Origin: Arthrobacter bussei
Lineage (GTDB): Bacteria > Actinomycetota > Actinomycetes > Actinomycetales > Micrococcaceae
Direction: 5' to 3'
Assembly: GCF_009377195.2 (NCBI RefSeq)
Contig: NZ_VJXX01000004.1
Coordinates: forward strand, 1 to 64,000
Length of the DNA stretch: 64,000 nt
A program made the position numbers and the translations under genes. Below, one piece after another: positions 15,535 through 24,574 of the stretch. Positions within the stretch are counted from its first letter, which is position 1. Each line of letters opens with the position of its first letter. The notes below the pieces were generated by a model. That model did no database searches and was not told the origin of the DNA. It was given only the letters and a program-made list of their open reading frames with translations.

Positions 15535-16830
15535 CTAGAACTCGCCTTCCCATTCCGTCTGCGCCTTCTCGAGCGCTTCGGAGAGGGACTGCTGGCCGTC
15601 GAAGGCGGACTGCAGCTGGGCGCCGAGCTGGCGCATCAGCTCCTCTGCCACGGGGAGCCCGACGAACTCGTTGGCGGGGTAGCCCGCCTGGTAGATGTCG
15701 AAGGCGGTCTTGAACAGCTGGTCGTCCTCGACGAACTCGGGGACGGAGCCGGTGTTGCCGGGGAAGGCGTTCGCCATGGTGGAGAGCTCGGAGTTCGTGT
15801 CCTCGCTCATGAGGAAGGAGACCAGCTTGGCGGCGGCGTCCTTGTTCTCGGAATTCTCGGCGACGCCGATGCCCCACGAGGCGTAGGGGATGCCGCGCTC
15901 GCCGGTGTAGTCGTCGGCGGCGGGGACCGCGGAGATGGAGAACTTCAGGTCCGGGTTGGTCTCGCGGATCAGGTTGATGTGGGCGAGGGAGTCGATCATC
16001 ATGCCGACGCGGCCGTTGGTGAACTCCTCCACCTTGTCCTGTTCCTTCATGGTGAAGCTGCCCGGGGCGATCACGCCGTCATCCCACATGCCGCCGATGA
16101 AATCGACCGCGGAGGTGACGTCGTCATTGGTGAGGTCCGGCTGGCCGTCCTTCAGCATGGTGCCGCCCGAGGCCCAGGCCCAGGACATGACGTCGTTCTG
16201 GACGCCGTTGGGTGCCTCCAGGGAGAGGGGGAGGACCCAGCCGGAGGCATCGCCGTCGAGGTCGGAGATGCTCTTGGCGGCATCGGAGAACTCCGTGCGG
16301 GTCTCCGGGGGTGCGCTGACGCCCGCCTGGGACAGGAGGTCGTCATTGGTGAACATCGGGTAGACGAAGTTGACCACCGGGACCATGTAGGTGCTGTCGT
16401 CGACCTTCACCTGGCTCACGAGCTGGCTGTCGTCGAATCCGGCGTCCTCGAGGAGGGGGGTGAGATCGGCGATGACGCCCTGCTCGGCGAAGTCGCTGAC
16501 CCACGCTCCGTCCAGGCCGACGACGTCGGGCATGGTGCCCGAGGCCGCACCGGCGAAGAGCTGCTCCTTCGTGGAGGCGTAGGGGCCGCTGACGAGGTCC
16601 ACGGTGATCCCGGGGTTCTCCTCCTCGAACGTGTCGATCAGGGAGCGGAACTCGCCGTCGGGAAGCTCGGGCTCCCACCACTGGGCGAACTCGATGGTGA
16701 CGTCGCCGCCGGCCTCCTCGGACCCCGATCCGCCCGAACCGCAGGCCGTGAGTGCGATGATCGAGGCGGCGGTGGTGGCAATGCCGGTGAGCAGTGTTGC
16801 GCGGGAACGCGTGCGCCGATGGGTGGACAT
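15535..16830 (-). CDS. Sugar ABC transporter substrate-binding lipoprotein
   Basis: The protein has 431 residues. ATG 16830 is chosen for GAGGAGA about 5 bases upstream and the lipoprotein signal it begins (basic start RRTRSRATLL, hydrophobic core, LTACGSGGSGS with the lipid cysteine about residue 29). The rest is a type I extracellular solute-binding protein of the CUT1 family, with INEFAQWWEPE-like start of the mature domain, GLDGAWVSDFAEQGVI, and AYPASWGIGVAE-type conserved region near residue 345. It captures a sugar or oligosaccharide and delivers it to the two permeases. First gene of the sugar operon; divergent from the DeoR-type regulator. The substrate cannot be read from sequence. 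Confidence 0.92.
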   Translation of the reverse strand: MSTHRRTRSRATLLTGIATTAASIIALTACGSGGSGSEEAGGDVTIEFAQWWEPELPDGEFRSLIDTFEEENPGITVDLVSGPYASTKEQLFAGAASGTMPDVVGLDGAWVSDFAEQGVIADLTPLLEDAGFDDSQLVSQVKVDDSTYMVPVVNFVYPMFTNDDLLSQAGVSAPPETRTEFSDAAKSISDLDGDASGWVLPLSLEAPNGVQNDVMSWAWASGGTMLKDGQPDLTNDDVTSAVDFIGGMWDDGVIAPGSFTMKEQDKVEEFTNGRVGMMIDSLAHINLIRETNPDLKFSISAVPAADDYTGERGIPYASWGIGVAENSENKDAAAKLVSFLMSEDTNSELSTMANAFPGNTGSVPEFVEDDQLFKTAFDIYQAGYPANEFVGLPVAEELMRQLGAQLQSAFDGQQSLSEALEKAQTEWEGEF

Positions 16831-16870
16831 CAGGTCTCCTCGTTGAGATGGTGCGATATTTCGCTTGATT

Positions 16871-17007
16871 CTGCCGTTTCTTGCTGTTTCCTTCTTGAGT
16901 GTGCGCGCTGTCAAACGGCGCCGTCAAGAGTTTCTGGGAGAAAGACGCGTTAGACGGCAGACGGGCGCGCAAGTTTGCCGCAACGATGTGCAGTTATGTG
17001 CTGTTTC
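16871..17007. promoter_or_regulatory. Putative DeoR operator repeats in the divergent promoter region
   Basis: The gap between the binding-protein gene and the regulator gene carries TGCCGTTTC (16872-16880), TGCTGTTTC (16882-16890, ten bases later) and TGCTGTTTC again (16999-17007, followed by TCGTGCCGT). DeoR/GlpR-type repressors usually bind such short T-rich direct repeats in front of the genes they control. Two clusters about 120 bases apart could allow looping between the two divergent promoters. Confidence 0.5.
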
Positions 17008-17045
17008 TCGTGCCGTCAGGGTTCCGATGTGTTACAGATGAAGGC

Positions 17046-17861
17046 ATGACATCGCAAGAACTGCAGCGCGTCCGCCAGCTCCCTGCTGGGCGGAAGGCCG
17101 ATCTTGCGTCCTACGTGGACGAGGTGGGCCGCGTGACCGTCGCCGACCTCGCAGCCCACTTCAACGTCTCCATCGACACCATCCGCCGGGACCTCGACCA
17201 GCTGGACCGCGAGAACATCCTCATCCGGACCCACGGCGGTGCGGTCAGCACATCGGAGCGGGCGGGGCGGGACCGGGAGATCGATGTGCGCCTGAGCATG
17301 CAGGCGGCCGAGAAGGAGGCGATCGCGCAGCTGGCGGTCGACCTGGTGACGGACGGGTCCGTCCTCATGATCAATGCGGGGACCACGAGCCTCGCCGTGG
17401 CCCGGGCGCTCCGGAACCACCGCAACCTGACGATCGCCACCAACAACCTGCGCATCCCCGCGGAGATTTCACCGACGGTGTTCCGTGACCTCTACATGTT
17501 CGGCGGAGCCGTGCGCACGCTCACCCAGGCGACGACCGGGCCGGTCACCCTCGGGATGAGCGGCAGCACGCCCGAGGTGGACATCCGCTGCGACATGGCG
17601 CTGATCGCCGTCGGCGCGGTGGACGGATCGGGCTGCTCGACGTCGAACCTCGGCGACGCCGCCATGATGGCCGAGATGATCAGCCGGGCCGAGCGAACGG
17701 CCATCCTCGCCGACTCCACGAAGCTCGACCGGCGGCTCTTCGCGCAGATCGTCCCGCTCGAGGGGGCCGACTACCTGGTGACCGACCGGGCGCCGTCGTC
17801 CGGACTGGCCGCGGCGCTGGACGCCGCGGGCGTGACGGTCCTGGTGCCCGAGGGGGAGTGA
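17046..17861 (+). CDS. DeoR/GlpR family transcriptional regulator
   Basis: The protein has 271 residues. The N-terminal helix-turn-helix reads VTVADLAAHFNVSIDTIRRDLDQL (about residues 28-51), followed by the family hinge IRTHGGAV. The C-terminal part is a sugar-phosphate isomerase-like sensor domain (DGSVLMINAGTTSLAVARAL, ATNNLRI, FGGAVR, ILADSTKLDRRLF). It probably represses the divergent sugar operon and releases on binding a sugar phosphate made by the operon enzymes. ATG 17046 has AAGG only one base upstream, so the start is not fixed by a ribosome site; the longer frame to 16899 is not family-like. The gene ends 13 bases before the converging esterase stop. Confidence 0.9.
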   Translation: MTSQELQRVRQLPAGRKADLASYVDEVGRVTVADLAAHFNVSIDTIRRDLDQLDRENILIRTHGGAVSTSERAGRDREIDVRLSMQAAEKEAIAQLAVDLVTDGSVLMINAGTTSLAVARALRNHRNLTIATNNLRIPAEISPTVFRDLYMFGGAVRTLTQATTGPVTLGMSGSTPEVDIRCDMALIAVGAVDGSGCSTSNLGDAAMMAEMISRAERTAILADSTKLDRRLFAQIVPLEGADYLVTDRAPSSGLAAALDAAGVTVLVPEGE

Positions 17862-17874
17862 ACCGCCGGGCGGA

Positions 17875-18798
17875 TCAGGCCTTCCCTGCCGAGAAGGCCG
17901 CGCGCAGTTGCGCCCCGATGAAGCGCCGGGCGGCGTGCGCGTCCTCGATGATCCCGCCCATGAACACGAAGGGGTGCACCTGGCCCACGAAGCGGACCGT
18001 CGTCACGCTGGTGCCGGCCGCCGCCATGGCCCGTGCGTACTCCTCGCCCTGATCGCGCAGCGGGTCGCACTCGGCGGTGACCACGGTGGCGGACGGCAGG
18101 CCGGCCAGGTCCGTGGCGTGTGCCGGTGAGAGCCGCGGATCGGTGCGGTCGGCGGTACCGGCGTACTGGCTGTAGAAGTACCCGAGATCGCGCGTGGTGA
18201 GGAAGTGGCCGTCGGCGAACTCCCGGTAGCTGCCCGAATCTCCGGCGAGGAGGTCGGTCACGGGGTAGATGAGCACCTGGTGCACCAGGCGCGGTGTGTG
18301 GTCGCGGAGCTGCTGGGCGGTCACCGCGGCGAGGTTGCCGCCTGCGCTGTCGCCCGCGACGGCCACCCGCCGCGGGTCGATGGCCCAGGGCGATTCCCCG
18401 GTGAGCAGGGCCCGGGTCACGGCCAGCGTGTCCTCGAGGGCGCCGGGGAAGGGGACCTCCGGGGCCCGGCGGTAGTCGACGCTGACGACCACCGCCTGGG
18501 CGTGGACGGCAAGGGCCCGGCACGTGCTGTCCGCGATCTCGACGTCGCCGAGGACCCACCCGCCGCCGTGGAGGTACACGACCGCCGGCTGTCCGCCCTC
18601 ACCGTCGGACGGCGTGTAGACACGCACCGGTACGCCCGCGAGCGTCGCATCGACGACGGAGGCCAGTTCCGCCTTCTCCCCGGTCAGGGGGAGGGCGATG
18701 ACGAGATCGGCCCGATTCTGCTCGGCGGTCTGCGTGTCGAGGGGAGGGGCGTCGACGAGCAGATCGAGGAATCGCTGCGCATCGGGGTGGACCGGCAT
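17875..18798 (-). CDS. Alpha/beta hydrolase (hormone-sensitive lipase family esterase)
   Basis: The protein has 307 residues. ATG 18798 follows AAGGAG by about 6 bases. Features of the HSL family: oxyanion-hole motif YLHGGGWVLG (about 81-90), nucleophile elbow VAGDSAGGNLA (serine about 155), acid in TAECDPLRDQGEEY (about 251) and histidine in GQVHPFVFMGG (about 281). Length and layout fit acetyl-hydrolases and carboxylesterases acting on short acyl esters. No signal peptide, so cytoplasmic. It does not appear to share a transcript with the MFS gene upstream, since a strong terminator separates them. Confidence 0.9.
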   Translation of the reverse strand: MPVHPDAQRFLDLLVDAPPLDTQTAEQNRADLVIALPLTGEKAELASVVDATLAGVPVRVYTPSDGEGGQPAVVYLHGGGWVLGDVEIADSTCRALAVHAQAVVVSVDYRRAPEVPFPGALEDTLAVTRALLTGESPWAIDPRRVAVAGDSAGGNLAAVTAQQLRDHTPRLVHQVLIYPVTDLLAGDSGSYREFADGHFLTTRDLGYFYSQYAGTADRTDPRLSPAHATDLAGLPSATVVTAECDPLRDQGEEYARAMAAAGTSVTTVRFVGQVHPFVFMGGIIEDAHAARRFIGAQLRAAFSAGKA

Positions 18799-18916
18799 GG
18801 TGGCTCCTTGGGAGGGTCGGCTGCGGAGGGTGGGCGCCCGACGGCGAAGCCGGCCCCCGCGCTCCCCGAGCCTAGCCCGGCCGGCGTCGTCGTGCCCGTC
18901 CTCGGGCCGACACGCG

Positions 18917-18957
18917 AAAGCCCCGACCCGCCGGTGACGACCGGCGGATCGGGGCCT
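18917..18957 (-). terminator. Strong terminator after the MFS transporter gene
   Basis: On the minus strand GGCCCCGATCCGCCGG and CCGGCGGGTCGGGGCTTT pair over about 15 bp around a short GTCGTCA loop, with one mismatch, and end in TTT. It starts 12 bases past the MFS stop. Confidence 0.8.
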
Positions 18958-18968
18958 CCGTGCGAGGG

Positions 18969-20369
18969 TCAGACCCGTTCGGCGAGCTTCCGCTCGCGCA
19001 TGGCCTTCTCGTCGCGCCCCACCGAGTACATGAAGGCGATGGCGAGCAGGACGCACGCGAGGATGAGGACGAACGTGGTGTCCCACCCGAAGTTGTGCAC
19101 CGACAGGCCGATGCCCGTGGAGGCCAGCGTGGCCCCGAGGACGTAGCCGAAGAGACCCGTGAAGCCTGCGGCCGTTCCGGCCACCTTGCGCGGGCTGAGG
19201 TCGAGGGCCTGCAGGCCGATGAGCATCACCGGTCCGTAGATGAGCCCACCGATGACCACCAGTGCGGCGTAGGAGACCCCGATGGGCCACTCGACCGGTG
19301 ACAGCCAGTACACCAGGACGGCCAGGAAGACGCCGATCAGGAAGGTGATGCCCGCGGGGGAGCGGCGGCCGCGGAACACCCGGTCACTGATGTAGCCGCA
19401 CAGGAGGGTACCCGGGATGCCCGCGAGTTCGAAGAGGGAGAAACCGGCGATCCCCTCGCCGAGGCTCGCGCCGCGCTCGTCCGCGAGATACACCGGGGCC
19501 CACACGAGTACGCCGTACCGCAGCGTGTAGACGAAGACGTTGGCCAGCGCGAGCTTCACCATGGTGGCGTTCCGGATGACGTAGCGGTTGACGGTCTCCC
19601 AGGTCGAGGCACTCTCGTCGGCGGCGTCTGACTCCACCGGCGCGGGATCGTTCCTGAACTCCTCGATGGGCGGCAGGCCCTCGGACTCCGGGGTGTCGCG
19701 CAGGAGGACGAAGGCGACGGCCGCGATCACGAGGCAGACGATGCCGGGGAACCAGAAGGCGGCCTGCCAGTTGCCGAAGGTGGCCAGCGCCAGGCCTGCG
19801 AGGGCGCCGGAGCCGGCACCGCCGATGTTGTGGGCGACGTTCCAGAGCGCCGTCTTGGAACCGCGCTCAGACGTCGAGAACCAGTGGACGAGGGTGCGCC
19901 CGGAGGGAGGCCACCCCATCCCCTGCACGAAGCCGTTGAAGATCATGACGACGGCGAAGAACGCGACGCTCGCGCCGATCCCCGGCATGAACCCGATGAA
20001 GAGGTTGGCGACCGCGGAGAGGGCCAGACCGATGGGCAGGAAGAGCCGCGCGCTGCTGCGGTCGCTGACGATCGCGCTCAGGAACTTGCTCAGGCCGTAG
20101 GCCACGAGGACCGCGTTGGTGATGATGCCGAGGCCCAGGGTGGTGAAGCCCTCCTCGTCGCGCAGGATCGTCGCGACGAGCGGGACGTTGTTGCGGACGA
20201 GGTAGTAGCCGGCGTACCCGATGAAGATGCCCAGGAACACCTGGAGGCGGAGCTTCGGGTAGCGCTTCGCGACGGTGGTGTCGTCGAGGCGTTCGGCGAG
20301 TGGGGGCGCGGCGAGGAACCTCATGAGTCCCTTGTCGGCCCAGGTGCCACTGGTCGTGGATCGCGTCAT
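18969..20369 (-). CDS. MFS organophosphate:phosphate antiporter (UhpC/GlpT/PgtP-like)
   Basis: The protein has 466 residues and about 12 membrane segments. The family signature GMGWPPSGRTLVHWFS (about 146-161) followed by ERGSKTALWNVAHNIGGA marks the organophosphate:Pi antiporter family (GlpT, UhpT, UhpC, PgtP). KYPKLRLQVFLGIFIGYAGYYLVRNN at the N-terminus is also typical. A central loop (about 230-260) is acidic. These carriers exchange phosphate for sugar phosphates, glycerol-3-P or phosphoglycerate; UhpC instead is a sensor. It sits 60 bases downstream of the AfuC-like ATPase gene, on the same strand. Together with the two-component system this resembles S. aureus HptARS-UhpT. Substrate is inference. 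Confidence 0.88.
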   Translation of the reverse strand: MTRSTTSGTWADKGLMRFLAAPPLAERLDDTTVAKRYPKLRLQVFLGIFIGYAGYYLVRNNVPLVATILRDEEGFTTLGLGIITNAVLVAYGLSKFLSAIVSDRSSARLFLPIGLALSAVANLFIGFMPGIGASVAFFAVVMIFNGFVQGMGWPPSGRTLVHWFSTSERGSKTALWNVAHNIGGAGSGALAGLALATFGNWQAAFWFPGIVCLVIAAVAFVLLRDTPESEGLPPIEEFRNDPAPVESDAADESASTWETVNRYVIRNATMVKLALANVFVYTLRYGVLVWAPVYLADERGASLGEGIAGFSLFELAGIPGTLLCGYISDRVFRGRRSPAGITFLIGVFLAVLVYWLSPVEWPIGVSYAALVVIGGLIYGPVMLIGLQALDLSPRKVAGTAAGFTGLFGYVLGATLASTGIGLSVHNFGWDTTFVLILACVLLAIAFMYSVGRDEKAMRERKLAERV

Positions 20370-20429
20370 GGTTCCTGTCTTTCGGTGATGCTGCGCGAGT
20401 GGTGCAGGCGTGGGGCGGTGCGGGGGTGG

Positions 20430-21587
20430 TCAGTCCTCGGCCGGGAGCAGCCAGGCCCGGTCCTGTTCGAAGGACACGCGGACGAAGGTGCCGGGGTCCA
20501 AAATGTCCCCCGGTGCGGGGTCGTAGATCACGGCCGTGACATTGCCGCCGACGGTCTCGATCTCGTACTCGACCCAGGCCCCGTAGAAGACGGACTTGAG
20601 GACGCGTCCGTCGTTGCCGGACACCTCGCGGGCGTCCGGTGCCGGGGCCAGGACGACGGACTCGGGCCGGACCATCAGGCAGACGGGGCTGCCGGGTCCG
20701 ATCCCGTCATGGGCGGGGACCGTGTACGTGGCACCGAGGGCCCGGACCGTGGCGCGGGCGCCGTCGGCCTCCCTGGTCAGCTGCTCGATCGACGTGTCGA
20801 GGAAGTTCGCGCGGCCGATGAAGTCGGCGACGAACACCGACGCCGGCTTCCGGTACACGGTCTCCGGCGTGGCCACCTGCTCGATCCGGCCCTGGCGCAT
20901 CACGACGATCCGGTCCGAGAGGCTCATCGCCTCGTCCTGGTCGTGCGTGACGTAGACGCTGGTGATCCCGAGCTTGTGCTGGAGCGCCCGGATCTCGGTG
21001 CGCATCTGGACGCGGAGCTTGGCGTCGAGGTTGGACAGCGGTTCGTCGAACAGCAGGACCTTGGGCTTCATCACCATGGCGCGGGCGAGGGCCACCCGCT
21101 GCTGCTGGCCGCCGGAGAGCTGGTTGGGAGCCCGGTCCGCGAGTTTGGTCAGGCTCATGGAAGCCAGCGCGAACTCCACCTCCTCCTGGACCCGCTTCCT
21201 CGGCAGCTTCTGCAGGCGCAGGCCGTAGGCCACGTTGTCGAAGACGCTCATGTGCGGGAACAGGGCGTAGGACTGGAACACCATCGCCATGGGCCGCTTG
21301 TCCGGGGTGAGCGACACCATGTCCTCGCCGTCGAGGGTCAGCGATCCGTGGGAGGGCGTCTCGAAGCCCGCGATCATGCGCAGGGTGGTGGTCTTGCCGC
21401 ACCCGGACGGGCCGAGCAGGGTGAGGAACTCGCCCGGCCGGATGTCGAGGTCGATGCCGGCGACCGCCGGCTCGGCGCTGACGCCGCCGGGGTACTGCTT
21501 CACGAGGTTGTCGAGGTGCAGGCTGCCCGAGGGACGCGTCTGCACGGGGGTACTGGTGCTGGTACTGGTGCTGGTGGTGGTTGCCAT
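20430..21587 (-). CDS. ABC transporter ATP-binding protein (AfuC/PotA-like)
   Basis: The protein has 385 residues. Walker A GPSGCGKTTT (about 59-68), Q-loop VFQSYALFPHM, signature LSGGQQQRVALARAM (about 157-171), Walker B VLLFDEPLSNLD and H-loop VTHDQDEA are all intact. A C-terminal TOBE-like domain follows (about 270-385). This is the iron/spermidine/phosphate-ester importer type. The N-terminus has an unusual Thr/Ser run (TTTSTSTSTSTS) encoded by a 12-bp tandem repeat. It lies 35 bases after the permease gene and energises import of the ligand of the binding protein at 23413. Confidence 0.93.
   Translation of the reverse strand: MATTTSTSTSTSTPVQTRPSGSLHLDNLVKQYPGGVSAEPAVAGIDLDIRPGEFLTLLGPSGCGKTTTLRMIAGFETPSHGSLTLDGEDMVSLTPDKRPMAMVFQSYALFPHMSVFDNVAYGLRLQKLPRKRVQEEVEFALASMSLTKLADRAPNQLSGGQQQRVALARAMVMKPKVLLFDEPLSNLDAKLRVQMRTEIRALQHKLGITSVYVTHDQDEAMSLSDRIVVMRQGRIEQVATPETVYRKPASVFVADFIGRANFLDTSIEQLTREADGARATVRALGATYTVPAHDGIGPGSPVCLMVRPESVVLAPAPDAREVSGNDGRVLKSVFYGAWVEYEIETVGGNVTAVIYDPAPGDILDPGTFVRVSFEQDRAWLLPAED
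21551..21574 (-). repeat. 12-bp tandem repeat in the ATPase N-terminal codons
   Basis: TACTGGTGCTGG occurs twice in a row (21551-21562, 21563-21574), followed by related GGT-rich sequence. It encodes the Thr-Ser run at residues 5-12. Each unit is a multiple of three, so gain or loss would change length without shifting the frame. Confidence 0.8.
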
Positions 21588-21622
21588 GGGGGTTCTCCGT
21601 GTTCTACGGCAGGTGGGAGGAG

Positions 21623-23362
21623 TCAGTTGACGCGCGCTGGAGAGCGGCGGTCCCGGATCAGGAGGTTCATCAGCCCGATCACCCCGAGCACGATCGCGAT
21701 GAGGATGGTGCAGTAGGCGAAGGCGTTGCCGAACCGGCCGGAATCCACCTCGGACAGGATCTGCGAGGTCATGATCTTCGTCTGCGGCGTGGTGATGAAG
21801 ATGATCGGGGAGAGGGTGGTCATGGCCCGGGCGAAGGCGTAGGTCAGCCCGGAGAGCAGCGCGGGGCGGATCAGCGGCAAGGTGATGCTGCGGAAGGTCC
21901 GCAGCCCGGAGGCCCCCAGGGAGGTGGACGCCTCGTCGATCGCGGGATCGATCTGCTGCAGCGCGGCGATCCCCGAGCGCTGCCCGGACGGCATGGAGCG
22001 GATGACGTAGACCATCACGATGGCCAGGGCGCCGCCGAAGATGGCGCCGCCCCCGGCCAGTGCCGGCAGCAGCTGGATGTTGCCGATGATGAAGGGCTTG
22101 TTGAAGGCCAGCGCGTACCCGATGCCGAGCACGGTGCCGGGCACGGCCAGGCCCAGCATGCCCAGGAAGTCCAGGGCGCCGCGGCCCCGCCGGACCTTCC
22201 GGACCACGAGCCAGGCCAGGATCATCCCGAGGACACCGGCCACCGGGGTGGCGATCAGCGCGAGGATGGTGGTGGTGAACATGGCGTCCGACCCGATGCC
22301 CGAGAGCACGTACCGGTAGTTCGCGAGCGTGAACGTGTTGTTGACCCCGAGGATCGCGGTGAAGGCCCCCACGAAGACGGTGACGTAGATGGCCACGATC
22401 AGGGCCGCGATCGCGAGGACCACCGTGAGCAGCGGGATCCGGGCCAGGGGCGAGCGCAGGAGGGTGATGTTGCCGGACGGCTTGCCGGTCACTGACACCA
22501 CGCTGCGCCGCTCGGCCCAGTAGCGCTGCACGAGGAAGACGAGGAGCCCCGGCAGCAGGAGGACCAGGGAGTACGCCGCGCCGCTCGCGACGTCGTACTC
22601 GCCCGTGATGGCGATGTAGGCGCGGGAGGACAGGACCGTGAAGTCGCCGCCGATCACGAGGGGGTTCGCCAGGTCGGCGATCGCCTCGACGAAGAGCAGC
22701 AGGAAGCAGCTCGCGAATCCCGGGATGAGCATGGGGATGGTGACACTGCGGAAGATCTTCCAGCGGTTGGCGCCGAGGCTGGACGCGGCCTCGTCCGTGG
22801 CGGGGTCCAGGCTGCGCAGCATGCCGAGGAGGTTCATGTATGCCACGGGGAAGAAGGACAGGGACAGCACCAGGGTCAGACCGGTGAGCCCGTAGATGTT
22901 GTAGTCCAGGCCCAGCATCTTTTTGGTGACGAGCCCGCTCCGCCCGAAGAGGGTGATGACGGCGGTGGCGACCGCGAAGGGCGGCGAGACGATGGGCAGG
23001 AGCGCGATCAGATGGAGCAGCTTCTTTCCCCGGAAGTCGAGCCTGGCCTGCGCGTAGGCGAAGGCGAAGCCGATCGCCGTGCCGACCGCGCCCACGAGCA
23101 CGCCCAGCACCACGGTGTTCAGCAGCACCGCCCGGTTGGCCGATGAGGTGGCGATGTTCCGCAGCGTCTCGAGGCCCTCCGCGCCGAACGCCTGGGTCAG
23201 GATCCGCACCAGCGGATAGCCGATGAGGATCGCGAGGATGAGGACGACGACGGTGATCACCAGCTTGGTGACGGTGTCCATCCTCGCCCCGCCCTGGCGG
23301 GACCCTCTGCGGGGTGGCGGGGCGGCCGGCAGGGCGGCGGCGGGGAGCGTGTCGAGGCTCAC
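21623..23362 (-). CDS. Fused iron/phosphate-ester ABC permease (AfuB-like)
   Basis: The protein has 579 residues: two homologous permease halves in one chain, with about 12 membrane segments. EAA loops are seen twice, DPATDEAASSLGANRWKIFRSVTIPM (about 181-206) and DPAIDEASTSLGASGLRTFRSITLPL (about 466-491). This duplicated layout is typical of FbpB/AfuB/PhnV-type importers for ferric iron, hexose phosphates or phosphonates. GTG 23362 has AAGGAG about 7 bases upstream. It lies between the binding-protein gene and the ATPase gene in one operon. Confidence 0.92.
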   Translation of the reverse strand: MSLDTLPAAALPAAPPPRRGSRQGGARMDTVTKLVITVVVLILAILIGYPLVRILTQAFGAEGLETLRNIATSSANRAVLLNTVVLGVLVGAVGTAIGFAFAYAQARLDFRGKKLLHLIALLPIVSPPFAVATAVITLFGRSGLVTKKMLGLDYNIYGLTGLTLVLSLSFFPVAYMNLLGMLRSLDPATDEAASSLGANRWKIFRSVTIPMLIPGFASCFLLLFVEAIADLANPLVIGGDFTVLSSRAYIAITGEYDVASGAAYSLVLLLPGLLVFLVQRYWAERRSVVSVTGKPSGNITLLRSPLARIPLLTVVLAIAALIVAIYVTVFVGAFTAILGVNNTFTLANYRYVLSGIGSDAMFTTTILALIATPVAGVLGMILAWLVVRKVRRGRGALDFLGMLGLAVPGTVLGIGYALAFNKPFIIGNIQLLPALAGGGAIFGGALAIVMVYVIRSMPSGQRSGIAALQQIDPAIDEASTSLGASGLRTFRSITLPLIRPALLSGLTYAFARAMTTLSPIIFITTPQTKIMTSQILSEVDSGRFGNAFAYCTILIAIVLGVIGLMNLLIRDRRSPARVN

Positions 23363-23412
23363 GGGGAACTCCTTCGGGCGGGGGAGGGCTGCGGTCGGCG
23401 GGAGGGTGCCGG

Positions 23413-24471
23413 CTACTCGCGCGGCTGGGCCGCGATCTCCTCGTCGAAGCGCGTGGTGAGTTCCTTCTTGGCGGCGGCAGCGGCCTCGAAGTCGTAGTCC
23501 ACGAGGTTGGTGGTCTCGAGATCGATCATGCGGTCGTCCTGCACCGACCCGGGATTGGTGAGCACCTGGTAGGAGCCCACCGTGGGGCCGATGTCCTGGG
23601 CCTCGGGGGTGAGCGACCAGTCGATGTAGGCCTTCGCCGCCGCGAGGTTGTCGGTGCCCTTCACGATCCCCACGCCGCCCACCTCGTAGCCGGTGCCCTC
23701 CTCGGGCAGGGAGACCTCGAGGTCGTTCATGCCCGCTTCCTTGTACTTGACGCAGTCGTGCGTGAACACCAGGCCCACCGCCACCTCACCGCGTCCCGCC
23801 GCCTGGCCGGGCGCGGTGCCGCTCTTGGAGTACTGCAGGACGTTGTTGTGGAGTCCGCGCATGTAGTCGAACGCGGCGTCCTCGTCGCCTCCGGCCAGGG
23901 TGACCTGCGTCCACAGGGTGGTGAACGCGGTGCCCGAGGTCGAGGGGTGTGCCGTCGACACCTGGCCCTTGAGCTCGGGGACCAGCAGGTCCGACCACGC
24001 CGTCGGCACGTCGACGCCGAGGGCGTCGAGCTTCGCCTGGTTGGAGCAGAAGCCGAGGGCTCCGACATAGACGCCTGTCCAGTAGGCGTCCTCGTCCCGG
24101 TACTTCTCGGGGATCTGGGCCGCGTTCGGGGACTCGTACTGCTCCAGCAGCCCGGCGGCGGCAGCCGTGCCGTAGCCGTCGGCGGGACCGCCGTGCCACA
24201 CGTCGAACTCGGGTGAGTCCTTGGCCGCCTCGAGGCGGGCCACCGTCTCGCCGGAGGAGAGCCGGACGAAGTCCGTCTGGACGCCCGTCTTCTCGGTGAA
24301 GGCGGTGGTCATGGCCTGGCACCAGTCCTCCATGGCCCCACAGGCCACGGTGAGCGTGCCGCCGAGTTCGCCGTCCGACGATGCCTGCTGGGTGTCGTCG
24401 ACCACGCAGCCGGAGAGTCCGAGGGTGGCGGAACCGAGGAGGGCCGCGGTGAGCGCTGCGGTGCGCTTCAT
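23413..24471 (-). CDS. AfuA-like ABC substrate-binding lipoprotein
   Basis: The protein has 352 residues. ATG 24471 has GAAAGG about 8 bases upstream and opens a lipoprotein signal ending LSGCVVDD (cysteine about 22). The mature part fits the type II binding proteins for Fe3+, phosphonates or hexose phosphates: LTVACGAMEDWCQAM, FVRLSSGETVARLEA, DVWHGGPADGYG, HPSTSGTAFTTLW. The HPSTSGT loop with small hydroxyl residues is the usual anion (phosphate) site in the AfuA group. The context (OPA antiporter and two-component system) favours a phosphorylated sugar or similar ester. First gene of the transporter operon; a cluster of GTGAC sites lies upstream at 24575-24611. Confidence 0.88.
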   Translation of the reverse strand: MKRTAALTAALLGSATLGLSGCVVDDTQQASSDGELGGTLTVACGAMEDWCQAMTTAFTEKTGVQTDFVRLSSGETVARLEAAKDSPEFDVWHGGPADGYGTAAAAGLLEQYESPNAAQIPEKYRDEDAYWTGVYVGALGFCSNQAKLDALGVDVPTAWSDLLVPELKGQVSTAHPSTSGTAFTTLWTQVTLAGGDEDAAFDYMRGLHNNVLQYSKSGTAPGQAAGRGEVAVGLVFTHDCVKYKEAGMNDLEVSLPEEGTGYEVGGVGIVKGTDNLAAAKAYIDWSLTPEAQDIGPTVGSYQVLTNPGSVQDDRMIDLETTNLVDYDFEAAAAAKKELTTRFDEEIAAQPRE

Positions 24472-24574
24472 GGGCTTGCCTTTCGTGGGGGGAAGCGTCG
24501 TCGCTGCCCGTCGGCCACCCGGAAGCCGGGTGGAGGATGCACGTTCACCGTATCGACCGGCCAGGGGCCGCAAC

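Noticed and set aside
13685-16953. Several 300-500-codon plus-strand frames opposite the sugar ABC operon
   Set aside because: Rich in Asp, Glu, Gly, His and Val, typical antisense of hydrophobic GC-rich genes; minus-strand genes are clear.
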